DNA of 64,000 bases, taken from Saccharopolyspora ipomoeae (GTDB lineage Bacteria; Actinomycetota; Actinomycetes; Mycobacteriales; Pseudonocardiaceae). Location of the stretch: positions 1 through 64,000 of the forward strand of contig NZ_JASAOF010000008.1 of NCBI RefSeq assembly GCF_029952525.1, written 5' to 3'. Within the stretch, counting starts at the first letter, position 1. The number at the start of each line of letters is the position of its first letter. A model generated the notes under the pieces. The model did no database searches and was not told where the DNA came from. It worked only from the letters and a program-made list of their open reading frames with translations. Below are positions 41,785-49,353 of the stretch, piece after piece. Position numbers and translations under genes: made by a program.

Positions 41785-42648
41785 TCAGGCTGCCAGGACG
41801 TCCAATTCGGACTTGGCCTGCGGCGTGAGCTCGACGTCGGCGGCGGCGATGTTCTCGGCGAGGTGGTCCGGGTCGGCCGTTCCTGGGATGAGCAGCGCGT
41901 TCTCGTAGTGGGCGAGTTCCCACGCGAGGCCGATCTGGGCCGGGGTGGCGCCGGACTCGTCGGCGATCCGCTTGACCGCGGGGTTGTCGGTGACCTTGGG
42001 CGCCCCTGGGAAGGCCGAGCCCAACGGGAAGAACGGGACCCACGGGATGTCGTGCTCGCGGCAGAGGTCCAGGACCGGTTCGGACCCGCGATCGAGGACG
42101 CTGTGGGCGTTCTGGACGCAGGCGATCCCGACCGGCAGCGCCTGCTTCAGCTTCTCCGCGGACACGGCGCTGAGGCCGATGGCGCCGATCTTGCCCTCGT
42201 CGCGCAGCGCGGCGAGTTCGGCCAGCTGGTCGTCGAGGCCGACGACCTGGTCGCCCTCGGCGACGACGCCCGGTTGGATGTCGGTGCGGCGCAGGTTGAT
42301 CACCGGGATCCGCTCGACGCCGAGCTGGGCGAGGTTGGCCTCGACCCCGGCGCGCAACTGCTCCGGGCGCTGGGCCAGGACCAGGCCGATCTCGGTCTGC
42401 GGCGCGTGCTCGGCGCCGACCTTGCTGACCAGCACGAGATCGTCCGGGTAAGGGCTCAGCGCCTCGCGGATCAGCGCGTTCGCCTCGCCCGGACCGTAGA
42501 AGTGCGCGGTGTCGATGTGGTTGACGCCGGACTCGACGGCGCGGCGCAGCACGGCGATCGCGGTGTCCCGGTCGCGGCCGGGGAGCTGCATCGCGCCGAA
42601 TCCGACGCGCGCGACGCGCCGTCCGGCGAGGTCGGAGTAGGTGTTCAT
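41785..42648 (-). CDS. aldo/keto reductase
   Basis: 287 aa. AKR barrel with RVGFGAMQLPG, then NHIDTAHFYGPGEANALI carrying the catalytic Asp/Tyr, and SKVGAEH with the active-site Lys. The middle has QNAHSVLDR and the C terminus the NADPH-binding LIPGTADPDHLAEN. It resembles the pyridoxal reductase/YakC-like oxidoreductase group, but the substrate is not readable. ATG at 42648 after CAGGAGT. Divergent from a TetR gene over two CGGAGGACCCTCCG palindromes, which presumably control it; convergent with the other TetR gene, 16 bp apart. Confidence 0.92.
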   Translation of the reverse strand: MNTYSDLAGRRVARVGFGAMQLPGRDRDTAIAVLRRAVESGVNHIDTAHFYGPGEANALIREALSPYPDDLVLVSKVGAEHAPQTEIGLVLAQRPEQLRAGVEANLAQLGVERIPVINLRRTDIQPGVVAEGDQVVGLDDQLAELAALRDEGKIGAIGLSAVSAEKLKQALPVGIACVQNAHSVLDRGSEPVLDLCREHDIPWVPFFPLGSAFPGAPKVTDNPAVKRIADESGATPAQIGLAWELAHYENALLIPGTADPDHLAENIAAADVELTPQAKSELDVLAA

Positions 42649-42678
42649 GGCGCACTCCTGGGATAGTGGAGGACGAGG

Positions 42679-42729
42679 CGGAGGACCCTCCGCTTCAACC
42701 AGACTAGCACGGAAGCGGAGGACCCTCCG
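42679..42729. promoter_or_regulatory. two identical palindromes, CGGAGGACCCTCCG
   Basis: The 14-mer CGGAGGACCCTCCG occurs at 42679-42692 and again, identically, at 42716-42729, 37 bp centre to centre. Arms CGGAG/CTCCG. Located between the aldo/keto reductase gene and the divergent TetR gene at 42745. Probable operators for that TetR protein. Confidence 0.78.
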
Positions 42730-42744
42730 ATTAACCAGCAGGAG

Positions 42745-43275
42745 ATGCGCTCCGACGCGCGCCGGAACCGGGAGCGCCTGGTCGCGGCGGCCCGGGAGGC
42801 GTTCGCCTCGGGCGAGCCGAAGGTGTCGCTGGATTCGGTCGCCCGCGCGGCCCGCGTCGGCATCGGCACGCTGTACCGGCACTTCCCCACCCGGGAGGCG
42901 CTGGCCGAGGCCGTCTACCAGACCGAGTTCGCCGCGCTGCGCGACAGCGCCGCCGAACTCCTCGCCGAACTCCCGCCGGACGCCGCGCTGCGCGCCTGGA
43001 TGGCCCGCTTCGGCGAGTACGTCGCCACCAAGCGCGAGATGGCCGAGGCGCTGCGGGCGGTCATCGCCACCATCCCGCTGTCGGCCAAGCGAGCCGAACT
43101 CGCCGAAGCCGCCCGCACCGTCCTGGAGGCGGGCGCCGCCGACGGCTCGCTGCGCCCCGACGTCCTGCCCGAGGACGTCGTCGCCGCCGTCGTCGGCATC
43201 CACCTCGCCACCCCCGACGATCCCGAGCAGGCCGCCAGAATCCTCGACCTCTTCATGGACGCCCTCCGCCCCTGA
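42745..43275 (+). CDS. TetR family regulator (divergent from aldo/keto reductase)
   Basis: 176 aa. Helix-turn-helix: ARRNRERLVAAAREAFASG, VSLDSVARAARVGIGTLYRHFPT; C-terminal ligand domain as in the SbtR-like group. ATG at 42745 has GGAG touching it, which is too close to be a good ribosome site, so translation may be leaderless or the start lies elsewhere. Its 5' end is 15 bp from the second operator-like palindrome; binding there would block its own transcription and that of the reductase gene. Confidence 0.92.
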   Translation: MRSDARRNRERLVAAAREAFASGEPKVSLDSVARAARVGIGTLYRHFPTREALAEAVYQTEFAALRDSAAELLAELPPDAALRAWMARFGEYVATKREMAEALRAVIATIPLSAKRAELAEAARTVLEAGAADGSLRPDVLPEDVVAAVVGIHLATPDDPEQAARILDLFMDALRP

Positions 43276-43443
43276 CCACCCGCCCGAAGGGAACTTCTTC
43301 GAGCCTCGGGACCGAGGCCGTCGCCCTGATCAGGGGACGCCTGGGCGGGTTCCGAGTTGTGGTGGGGTTCGAGCGGACGGCGCGGGCCTCCGGCGAGCTG
43401 AAAATCGGTTGCCGGGGACGGGTTCGGAGAGCAGGCTGCCCGG

Positions 43444-44319
43444 GTGGAGTTCACCGAGGTGCAGGTCGGCGAGGCCGGGTGCGGGCCTTACGGGGTGGCC
43501 GTCGATCTCGACGGGGACGTGTGGTGCACGGAGGTGCATCGCGGGCGCGTGGGGCGGTTGGGGGCCGACGGCGACTACCGGGGTTTTCAGGTGGGTCCCG
43601 TGGACTGCCGGCCCACCGTGATCGTGGCCGGTCCGGACGAGGCGATGTGGTTCAGCCTGTACCAGGGCAACGGGATCGGGCGGGTGGGGCTCGACGGGTC
43701 GGTGCGGTGCTTCGGCGTTCCGGGCGCCAACCCGTACGGGCTCGCGGTCGGCCCGGACTCGGCCCTGTGGTTCACGGCGATGAACACCGACCGGATCGGG
43801 CGGATCACCGTCGACGGCGCGATCACCGAGTTCGACCTGCCGACTCCGGGCGGATTCCCGTCGATGATCACCACCGGTCCGGACGGCGCGCTGTGGTTCA
43901 CGCTCAACCAGGCGAACGCGATCGGCCGGATCGACCTCGAAGGCGCGGTGCGCACGTTCCCGCTGCCGACCGCGAACGCGGCCCCGGTCGGCATCACCAG
44001 CACCGGCGACGCCCTCTGCTTCGTCGAGATCGGCGCAGGTCAAATAGGCCGCATCACTCCGGAGGGTGAGATCGTCGAGCACCCGCTCCCGGACCGCGAG
44101 GCGCGCCCGCACGCGATCACTGCGGTTCCCGGCGGCTCCTGCTGCTTCACCGAGTGGGGCACCGGCCGCATCGGCCGCATCACCCCGTCCGGCGGCATCG
44201 AGACCCACCCCCTCCCCCGCCCGGACTCCGAACCCCACGGGCTCACCACCGCGCCCGACGGAACGCTCTGGGTCGCCCTGGAATCCGGGGCTCTGGCCTG
44301 GACCTCCCTCACCAGGTGA
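43444..44319 (+). CDS. vgb: virginiamycin B lyase family (Vgb-like) beta-propeller
   Basis: 291 aa, the Vgb length. Seven repeats of the blade pattern WFT-x-x-N-x-x-x-IGRI-x-x-x-G. Vgb linearises type B streptogramins by a lyase reaction. His223, Trp238 and His265 have the same mutual spacing as the active-site His228, Trp243 and His270 I recall for staphylococcal Vgb; the Glu of that enzyme would fall at residues 279-280 (Leu-Glu), so the last catalytic position is unsure. GTG at 43444; the stop lies inside palindrome copy 5. It could give streptogramin resistance or be a related lyase of another substrate. Confidence 0.82.
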   Translation: MEFTEVQVGEAGCGPYGVAVDLDGDVWCTEVHRGRVGRLGADGDYRGFQVGPVDCRPTVIVAGPDEAMWFSLYQGNGIGRVGLDGSVRCFGVPGANPYGLAVGPDSALWFTAMNTDRIGRITVDGAITEFDLPTPGGFPSMITTGPDGALWFTLNQANAIGRIDLEGAVRTFPLPTANAAPVGITSTGDALCFVEIGAGQIGRITPEGEIVEHPLPDREARPHAITAVPGGSCCFTEWGTGRIGRITPSGGIETHPLPRPDSEPHGLTTAPDGTLWVALESGALAWTSLTR

Positions 44320-44388
44320 CGGTTTTAGCCACAACTGTCCGGACATAACGGACATCGATCATGGGTGATCATGGCTAAAACTGTCCCC
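44318..44388. repeat. dispersed palindrome, copy 5 (type I, reversed)
   Basis: Arms GACGGTTTTAGCCA and TGGCTAAAACTGTC (44318-44331 and 44372-44385) with one mismatch; core CGGACATCGATCATGG is the reverse complement of the CCATGATCAATGTCCG core with one change. The vgb stop codon overlaps its first bases. Located between convergent vgb and the M20 hydrolase gene. Confidence 0.88.
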
Positions 44389-44428
44389 TGCTGACCGACG
44401 TCGGGAACGGGACGCGGAGCACGGGACG

Positions 44429-45667
44429 TCAGGAGAGCCATTCGAGGGTGGTGGTGACGAGGGCTTTGACTCCGGTGGTGAGGGTGGGTTCGATCTCCGG
44501 GGCGAAGTGCGGGGAGTGATTGGCGGGGATCATCTCGGCCACCGCGTCCTCGGCGAGGGCCTTCTGGAAGCGGCCGGGTTCCGTACCGCCGAAGAACCAG
44601 TAGCAGGTCGGAACCCCCGCTTCGGTGCCGAAGAGGCCCACGTCTTCGCTGGCCATCGCCGGTGGGAGGTCGAGGACCGCGTGCTCGCCCAGCGCGGTGC
44701 GCAGGGCCTCGGCGGTGCGGTCGGTGGCATCGGGGTCGTTGACCAGCAGCGGGAAGCGGTTGAGCTGCTCGAACTCGGGCTCACGGTCGGCGCCGGAAGC
44801 CACCGCTTCGGCGCGGACGATGCGGCGGATGGCGGCCAGCACCCGCTCGCGGACGCGCTCGTCGAACGAGCGGACGTTGACCAGCAGTTCCGCCTGATCG
44901 GGGATGATGTTGCCCTGGGTGCCCGCGCGGATCGACCCGACCGTGACCACCGCCGTGTCGTCGCCGGCGACCTCGCGGGAGACCACGGTCTGCAGCCGCA
45001 GCACCGTCGCCGAGGCCATCACCACCGGGTCCACCGCGTTCTGCGGCTGCGAACCGTGCCCCCCGCGCCCGAACATGGTGATCTTCAGGGTGTCCGCGGC
45101 CGACATGCTCGGCCCGCGCATCATCCCCACGAACCCGCTCTGGAACGGGAACACGTGCTGCCCCAGGCACACGTCCGGGCGCGGGAACCGCTCCAGCAGC
45201 CCGTCGTCGAGCATCGCCCGCGCCCCGGCCCCGATCTCCTCGGCGGGCTGGAAGACCGCCAGCACCGTCCCCGACCAGCGCGAACGAGCCGAGACCAGCA
45301 GGTCCAGCGCACCGAGCAGGCAGGTCACGTGCATGTCGTGACCGCACGCGTGCATCACCGGCACGTCCGAGCCGTCGGCGGCCGTCGCCCGCTGGGTGCT
45401 CGCGTAGTCCAGGCCGGTCCGCTCCAGCACCGGCAGCGCGTCGAAGTCCGCGCGCAGCAGCACCGTCGGCCCGTCCCCGTTGCGCAGCACGCCCACCACG
45501 CCGGTCCCGCCGACCCCGCTGGTGACCTCCAGACCCAGCTCACCGAGCCGCCGCGCGACCTCGGCCGCCGTCCGGTGCTCCTGGAACGACAGCTCCGGGT
45601 GGGCGTGCAGGTCCTCGTACAGGACGTGCAGGTCGTCGCGGATGTCGTCCAGCCGCCGGAAATCCAT
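44429..45667 (-). CDS. M20 family amidohydrolase (HipO/AmhX-like)
   Basis: 412 aa. Metal-dependent N-acyl-amino acid or peptide hydrolase. Metal site: HACGHDMH (Cys108, His110, His113), FQPAEE with the catalytic Glu pair, and later HFAPEIEP close to the C terminus. The first binding half is HPELSFQEHRTA. It matches the amidohydrolase subfamily that cleaves hippurate, IAA-amino acids and similar conjugates. ATG at 45667 after GGAGG. Third gene of a minus-strand operon, 21 bp after the binding protein gene. No signal peptide, so it acts in the cytoplasm. Confidence 0.93.
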   Translation of the reverse strand: MDFRRLDDIRDDLHVLYEDLHAHPELSFQEHRTAAEVARRLGELGLEVTSGVGGTGVVGVLRNGDGPTVLLRADFDALPVLERTGLDYASTQRATAADGSDVPVMHACGHDMHVTCLLGALDLLVSARSRWSGTVLAVFQPAEEIGAGARAMLDDGLLERFPRPDVCLGQHVFPFQSGFVGMMRGPSMSAADTLKITMFGRGGHGSQPQNAVDPVVMASATVLRLQTVVSREVAGDDTAVVTVGSIRAGTQGNIIPDQAELLVNVRSFDERVRERVLAAIRRIVRAEAVASGADREPEFEQLNRFPLLVNDPDATDRTAEALRTALGEHAVLDLPPAMASEDVGLFGTEAGVPTCYWFFGGTEPGRFQKALAEDAVAEMIPANHSPHFAPEIEPTLTTGVKALVTTTLEWLS

Positions 45668-45688
45668 CTCAGCCTCCGATGTCGCCGC

Positions 45689-47224
45689 CTACTCGCACGA
45701 TTGCGGACCGAACGGCTGCCCGGAAGGCCAGACCAGGGACTCCTGGACCGGGTGCCCGTTCACGTCCAGGCGCATGATCGGCATCGCCTTGCCCACCGGA
45801 TTCCCCTGCCCGGCATGACCGTTCTTGTACGCGATTTTGCCGGTGGCACCGCCGAACGGCTCGACGCAGTCGAGGGCCTTGATCTTGTCGGCCACCATGC
45901 CGTACGCCCCGCCCACCTCACGGGCGGCCTTCGTGGCCACCAGGAACGCGTCGTGGACCGACATCGCGTAACCGTCGATCAGGGCGTCGGCGTTGTCCAT
46001 CCCCATCCCGACGAACGCCGACTCGAAGGATTCGTAGCTGGCCCGGCTCTCCTCCTGCCCGGGCACGCCGTCCCACTGCCCCTTGGTCGCGACGCTGGTG
46101 TAGAGCACCCGCACCTGGCGGTTGTCGAACCTGGGCAGCGGTCGCCCCACGAGGTTGGTGGCGTCATCGCTGGTGATCACGTCCACGTCGGACATCCCGG
46201 TGCAGTTCGTGTTCTGCGACATGACGTCGAGCAACGATCTCAAGTCGTTGCCGCGGCCGGCGAAGTACAGGTGAGTGGGCTTCTCCAAGCAGATCCTCGA
46301 GTAGACGCGGGCGAACTCGCCGGCCATGAAGTCCGGCCGCGCTGTTCCCGAGGGATCGCTCAACGAGGTGAACTCGGCCGAACTGATCTCCTGGTCTCGG
46401 TAGGCGTCCTTGAACGCCTCGGCCAGCGTGAGCGAGTAGCTGTCGGCGTCGTTGGTGTCCTCGACCAGCATCACCTTCTCCGGCCGCTGTTGCCGCAGGT
46501 AGGCGGCGCCGGCCTTGGCAGCGTCGATGTTGGTCGGGGTGATCCGGAAGAACTCGTGGAGCTTCTCACCGGTGCCGACGTGCTGGTTCATGTCGTCAGC
46601 GCTGGCCATCCCGCTGACCACGGCGATCCCGTGGTCGGCGAGCCCGCTCGCCGCCGTCCGGGAGTGCTCCAGGCTCTGCCCCAGCCCGACGACCGCGACG
46701 ATGCGCTCCTGCTCGCGGGCGAGCTCGATCTGCCGCACCGCCTCCGCCGCCTGGACCTCGTCGGTGCCGTAGTTGGCGAGCAGCAGCTTCACCTTCGGCG
46801 TCTTGGCCCCCACCGCGGTCGTGTCGTTGGCGCGCCGCGCTGCGGTGAGCGCGCCCTCCACGCCGTGGCGAACGGTGTCACCGCCGATGCTGTCGATCGA
46901 GGGATCCGGCGTCATGTTGTCCAGCACCACGATGGTGACGAAGTCCTGGTCGGTCACCCCCGCGTTGTGCTCGAGGACGCGTTCCCGCAGTTCGGCGACC
47001 GCGTCGTTGGTGCCGAACGAGCCGCTCTCGACGTTCAGACCGACGCAGCTGCCCGATGAGCCCGCTGCGGACATCCCCGCACCGCACGGTCTCCACGGTT
47101 GCCACACCGCCAATCCGGCGGCCACGACCGCGAGAACCACTGCGGCGGTCACGAACTTGTGGCGGCGCACCCACGATCGGGGTTGCAGCGGGCCGGGCGA
47201 GGTGGAGCGGCGGAGCAGCGGCAT
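45689..47224 (-). CDS. membrane-anchored solute-binding protein (Peripla_BP_6-like)
   Basis: 511 aa. A short basic cytoplasmic start is followed by one membrane helix at about residues 24-40 (VTAAVVLAVVAAGLAVW); there is no lipobox, so it is held by an uncleaved anchor with the rest outside. The exterior part has the two-lobe receptor fold of Leu/Ile/Val-type binding proteins: DFVTIVVLDNM, GDTVRHGVEGALTAA, IVAVVGLGQSLE, RITPTNIDAAKAGAAYL and ending in GNPVGKAMPIMRLDVNG. It follows the P-loop NTPase gene by 18 bp and precedes the M20 gene by 21 bp. No ABC permease is nearby, so a sensing role rather than transport is likely. Confidence 0.8.
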   Translation of the reverse strand: MPLLRRSTSPGPLQPRSWVRRHKFVTAAVVLAVVAAGLAVWQPWRPCGAGMSAAGSSGSCVGLNVESGSFGTNDAVAELRERVLEHNAGVTDQDFVTIVVLDNMTPDPSIDSIGGDTVRHGVEGALTAARRANDTTAVGAKTPKVKLLLANYGTDEVQAAEAVRQIELAREQERIVAVVGLGQSLEHSRTAASGLADHGIAVVSGMASADDMNQHVGTGEKLHEFFRITPTNIDAAKAGAAYLRQQRPEKVMLVEDTNDADSYSLTLAEAFKDAYRDQEISSAEFTSLSDPSGTARPDFMAGEFARVYSRICLEKPTHLYFAGRGNDLRSLLDVMSQNTNCTGMSDVDVITSDDATNLVGRPLPRFDNRQVRVLYTSVATKGQWDGVPGQEESRASYESFESAFVGMGMDNADALIDGYAMSVHDAFLVATKAAREVGGAYGMVADKIKALDCVEPFGGATGKIAYKNGHAGQGNPVGKAMPIMRLDVNGHPVQESLVWPSGQPFGPQSCE

Positions 47225-47242
47225 GACCGGTCCAATCCGGGG

Positions 47243-49246
47243 TTAGAAGAGCTGGTCGGCGCGACGCGCGGCCTCGTAGAGGGCCGCGACGTCCGGGCGG
47301 TGTGACAGCGGCGCGAGTTCGTAGAAGCTCTGCACGACGACGCTCTTGCACTCCCGGTCCGGACCGGCCAGCGGGTTCGCGAGCAGCCAGTACGCGGCGA
47401 TCAGCCGGGCGAGCACGTTGCGGACCTGACCGCGGTCGGCGGGGCCGTCGCACAGGTCCTGCTCGACGAGGTCGGCGTAGACCTCGGCGTTGTCGCGGTG
47501 CAGCGGTTTGCCGTCCGGGGCGCTGGTGATCAGGATCAGCAGGTCGACCCACTTCTGGTGCGGGATCTGGTCGAAGCGTTCGTGCAGGGTGCCCACGACC
47601 TCGGCGAACCGTCCCAGTGCGAGCCGGCAGTACGAGGAGCGGGCGAGGTCGCGCCGGGTGTGCGGGTCGTCGAGCAAGGCCTGGAACTGCGTCTCGTACG
47701 AGCCCCCGTCCTGCTCACCACGCGCGTTGAGGGCGAACAGCAGCGTCCGAGCGATCCACGGGTGCAGCAGGGACTGGTCCTCGGTCCCGCCGTCGCGGTC
47801 CGGGGCGATCACCCACAGCGCGCTGCGCAGCTCGGTGAGGATGCGCCCGGTCTGGGGTAACGAGACGAGGCTGGTCGACTCGGCCGGGACCAGCCACGGG
47901 GCGGTCGCGAACGGGGCGGCGTTGACGAACTCGGCGAGGTCGACGTCCTGGAGCTGTTCGGAGACGCGCAGGTCGGCCAGGCGCTGCTGCCACGCTTCGG
48001 GGGTCGACTCGGCGGGTTCGAGGATGTCGCGCCTGCCCTCCCGCAGCCGGGCGTTGGGCAGCATCTCGGCGACCGCCTCGACGGCCTTCGGCAGCCCGGC
48101 GGTGGCGCGCTGCGCCAGCTTCGCCTCGCTGAAGTAGGGACTGCGGTCGATCAGGCTCGCGGTCTCCTCGATCTCCAGCGGCTCCAGCAGGACCGGGTGC
48201 ACGTGCGCCTGCGGCCTGTCCACTTCGGGGTTGCTGCGCCAGTGGCCCGCGTCGCGGCAGCGCGGCACCACCAGGACCTCGTCGGATCTGGTGGCAGCGG
48301 ACTTCCACGGTGCGTGCCAGTGCGATTCCCATTCGGGGTTCCACCGGCCGCTGGTGCCGATGAGCAGCAGCGGGTCGTGCTCGTTGTGCTGGCGCAGATG
48401 TCGTTCCCGGGCGGCGATGATGTCGTCGAGGAACCGGTACCCACCGGGGTTGTCGAGGTTGTCCAGCAGCACGACCCAGTTGTGCGCGTGGGTCTTTCCC
48501 GCCTCGTTCTCGCAGGCGCACGGGCTGCCCAGCTCCGGGCGCGCCATGACCGGGTGGCTCTCCCGCACATCGGCCAGGAACGCCGAGGTCAGCCAGGCCG
48601 TCATCGCCTCGGGTTCGTTGCGGGCGCGTCGGCTGAGCTGGATCAGCGCGTCCAGCGGCTCGGCGCCCTCGGCCTCCGGGATGTCGGCGTGCCAGCGCTT
48701 GGCGCTGCCCAGGGATCGGCGGCCGATCGTCCGGATCAGCCTGGGCAGAACCAGTTTCGCGGCCGTGACCAGCATCGGGTTGTCCAGCACGGGTTCTGCG
48801 GCGTCGGCCACCGAATCCACTTGGCCCGCCAGGTCGTTGGCGCGGGGGCTGTCGGCGAACTCGCGCAGGGCGCTGTTCATCGCGGCCCTGGCCTTGACCC
48901 GGTCGTAGGAGTCGAGGTTGGTGTGCACGGCGACCAGCCCGAGCGCGAAGCGGGTGAACTTCGCGCTGCGCCGGGCGGGCCAGCGCCGGGAGAGGTCGTC
49001 GGAGATCGTGGCCAGCGCTTCGACCGTGGTGGCGGGTTGCTCGCGGGCGAAGTCGAAGGGCTGCGCGTGCACCACGCCGTTCCCGCAGTCCTGCGAGATG
49101 GACTGCAGAGCACGGGTCTTGCCCGATCCGGTCGGCCCGAGCAGCACCACGACGGGCTGTGCGCTGGACGGCTCGTCGACGGCCCGGTTCCACAGGAGCC
49201 GTCGAGCGAGCATGGCGCTGTCGGTCAACCGCACGGGCTCCGTCAT
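47243..49246 (-). CDS. P-loop NTPase of unknown function (STAND/KAP-like)
   Basis: 667 aa. Walker A LLGPTGSGKTRAL (GPTGSGKT at 37-44), Walker B NWVVLLDNLD (256-265), then a sensor-like LLLIGTSGRW. Just before Walker B is an unusual CAC...HAH cluster (Cys243, Cys245, His253, His255) that could hold a metal. The C-terminal 350 residues are mostly helical with no recognised domain, as in STAND regulators where this part binds the signal. No membrane helix. Start: ATG 49246 after GGGGGAGG; an in-frame GTG at 49270 lacks a site. First gene of the operon with the anchored binding protein and M20 hydrolase. Biological role unknown. Confidence 0.75.
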   Translation of the reverse strand: MTEPVRLTDSAMLARRLLWNRAVDEPSSAQPVVVLLGPTGSGKTRALQSISQDCGNGVVHAQPFDFAREQPATTVEALATISDDLSRRWPARRSAKFTRFALGLVAVHTNLDSYDRVKARAAMNSALREFADSPRANDLAGQVDSVADAAEPVLDNPMLVTAAKLVLPRLIRTIGRRSLGSAKRWHADIPEAEGAEPLDALIQLSRRARNEPEAMTAWLTSAFLADVRESHPVMARPELGSPCACENEAGKTHAHNWVVLLDNLDNPGGYRFLDDIIAARERHLRQHNEHDPLLLIGTSGRWNPEWESHWHAPWKSAATRSDEVLVVPRCRDAGHWRSNPEVDRPQAHVHPVLLEPLEIEETASLIDRSPYFSEAKLAQRATAGLPKAVEAVAEMLPNARLREGRRDILEPAESTPEAWQQRLADLRVSEQLQDVDLAEFVNAAPFATAPWLVPAESTSLVSLPQTGRILTELRSALWVIAPDRDGGTEDQSLLHPWIARTLLFALNARGEQDGGSYETQFQALLDDPHTRRDLARSSYCRLALGRFAEVVGTLHERFDQIPHQKWVDLLILITSAPDGKPLHRDNAEVYADLVEQDLCDGPADRGQVRNVLARLIAAYWLLANPLAGPDRECKSVVVQSFYELAPLSHRPDVAALYEAARRADQLF

Positions 49247-49353
49247 CCGCCTCCCCCTCGCCTCGGACACCGATGCCCGATTTGGCCGTCAATTCTACGG
49301 CTCGCGGAGATCGCGCGGGGTCGGTTCGACCGGAAAACGCTGGGCCGAACGGG

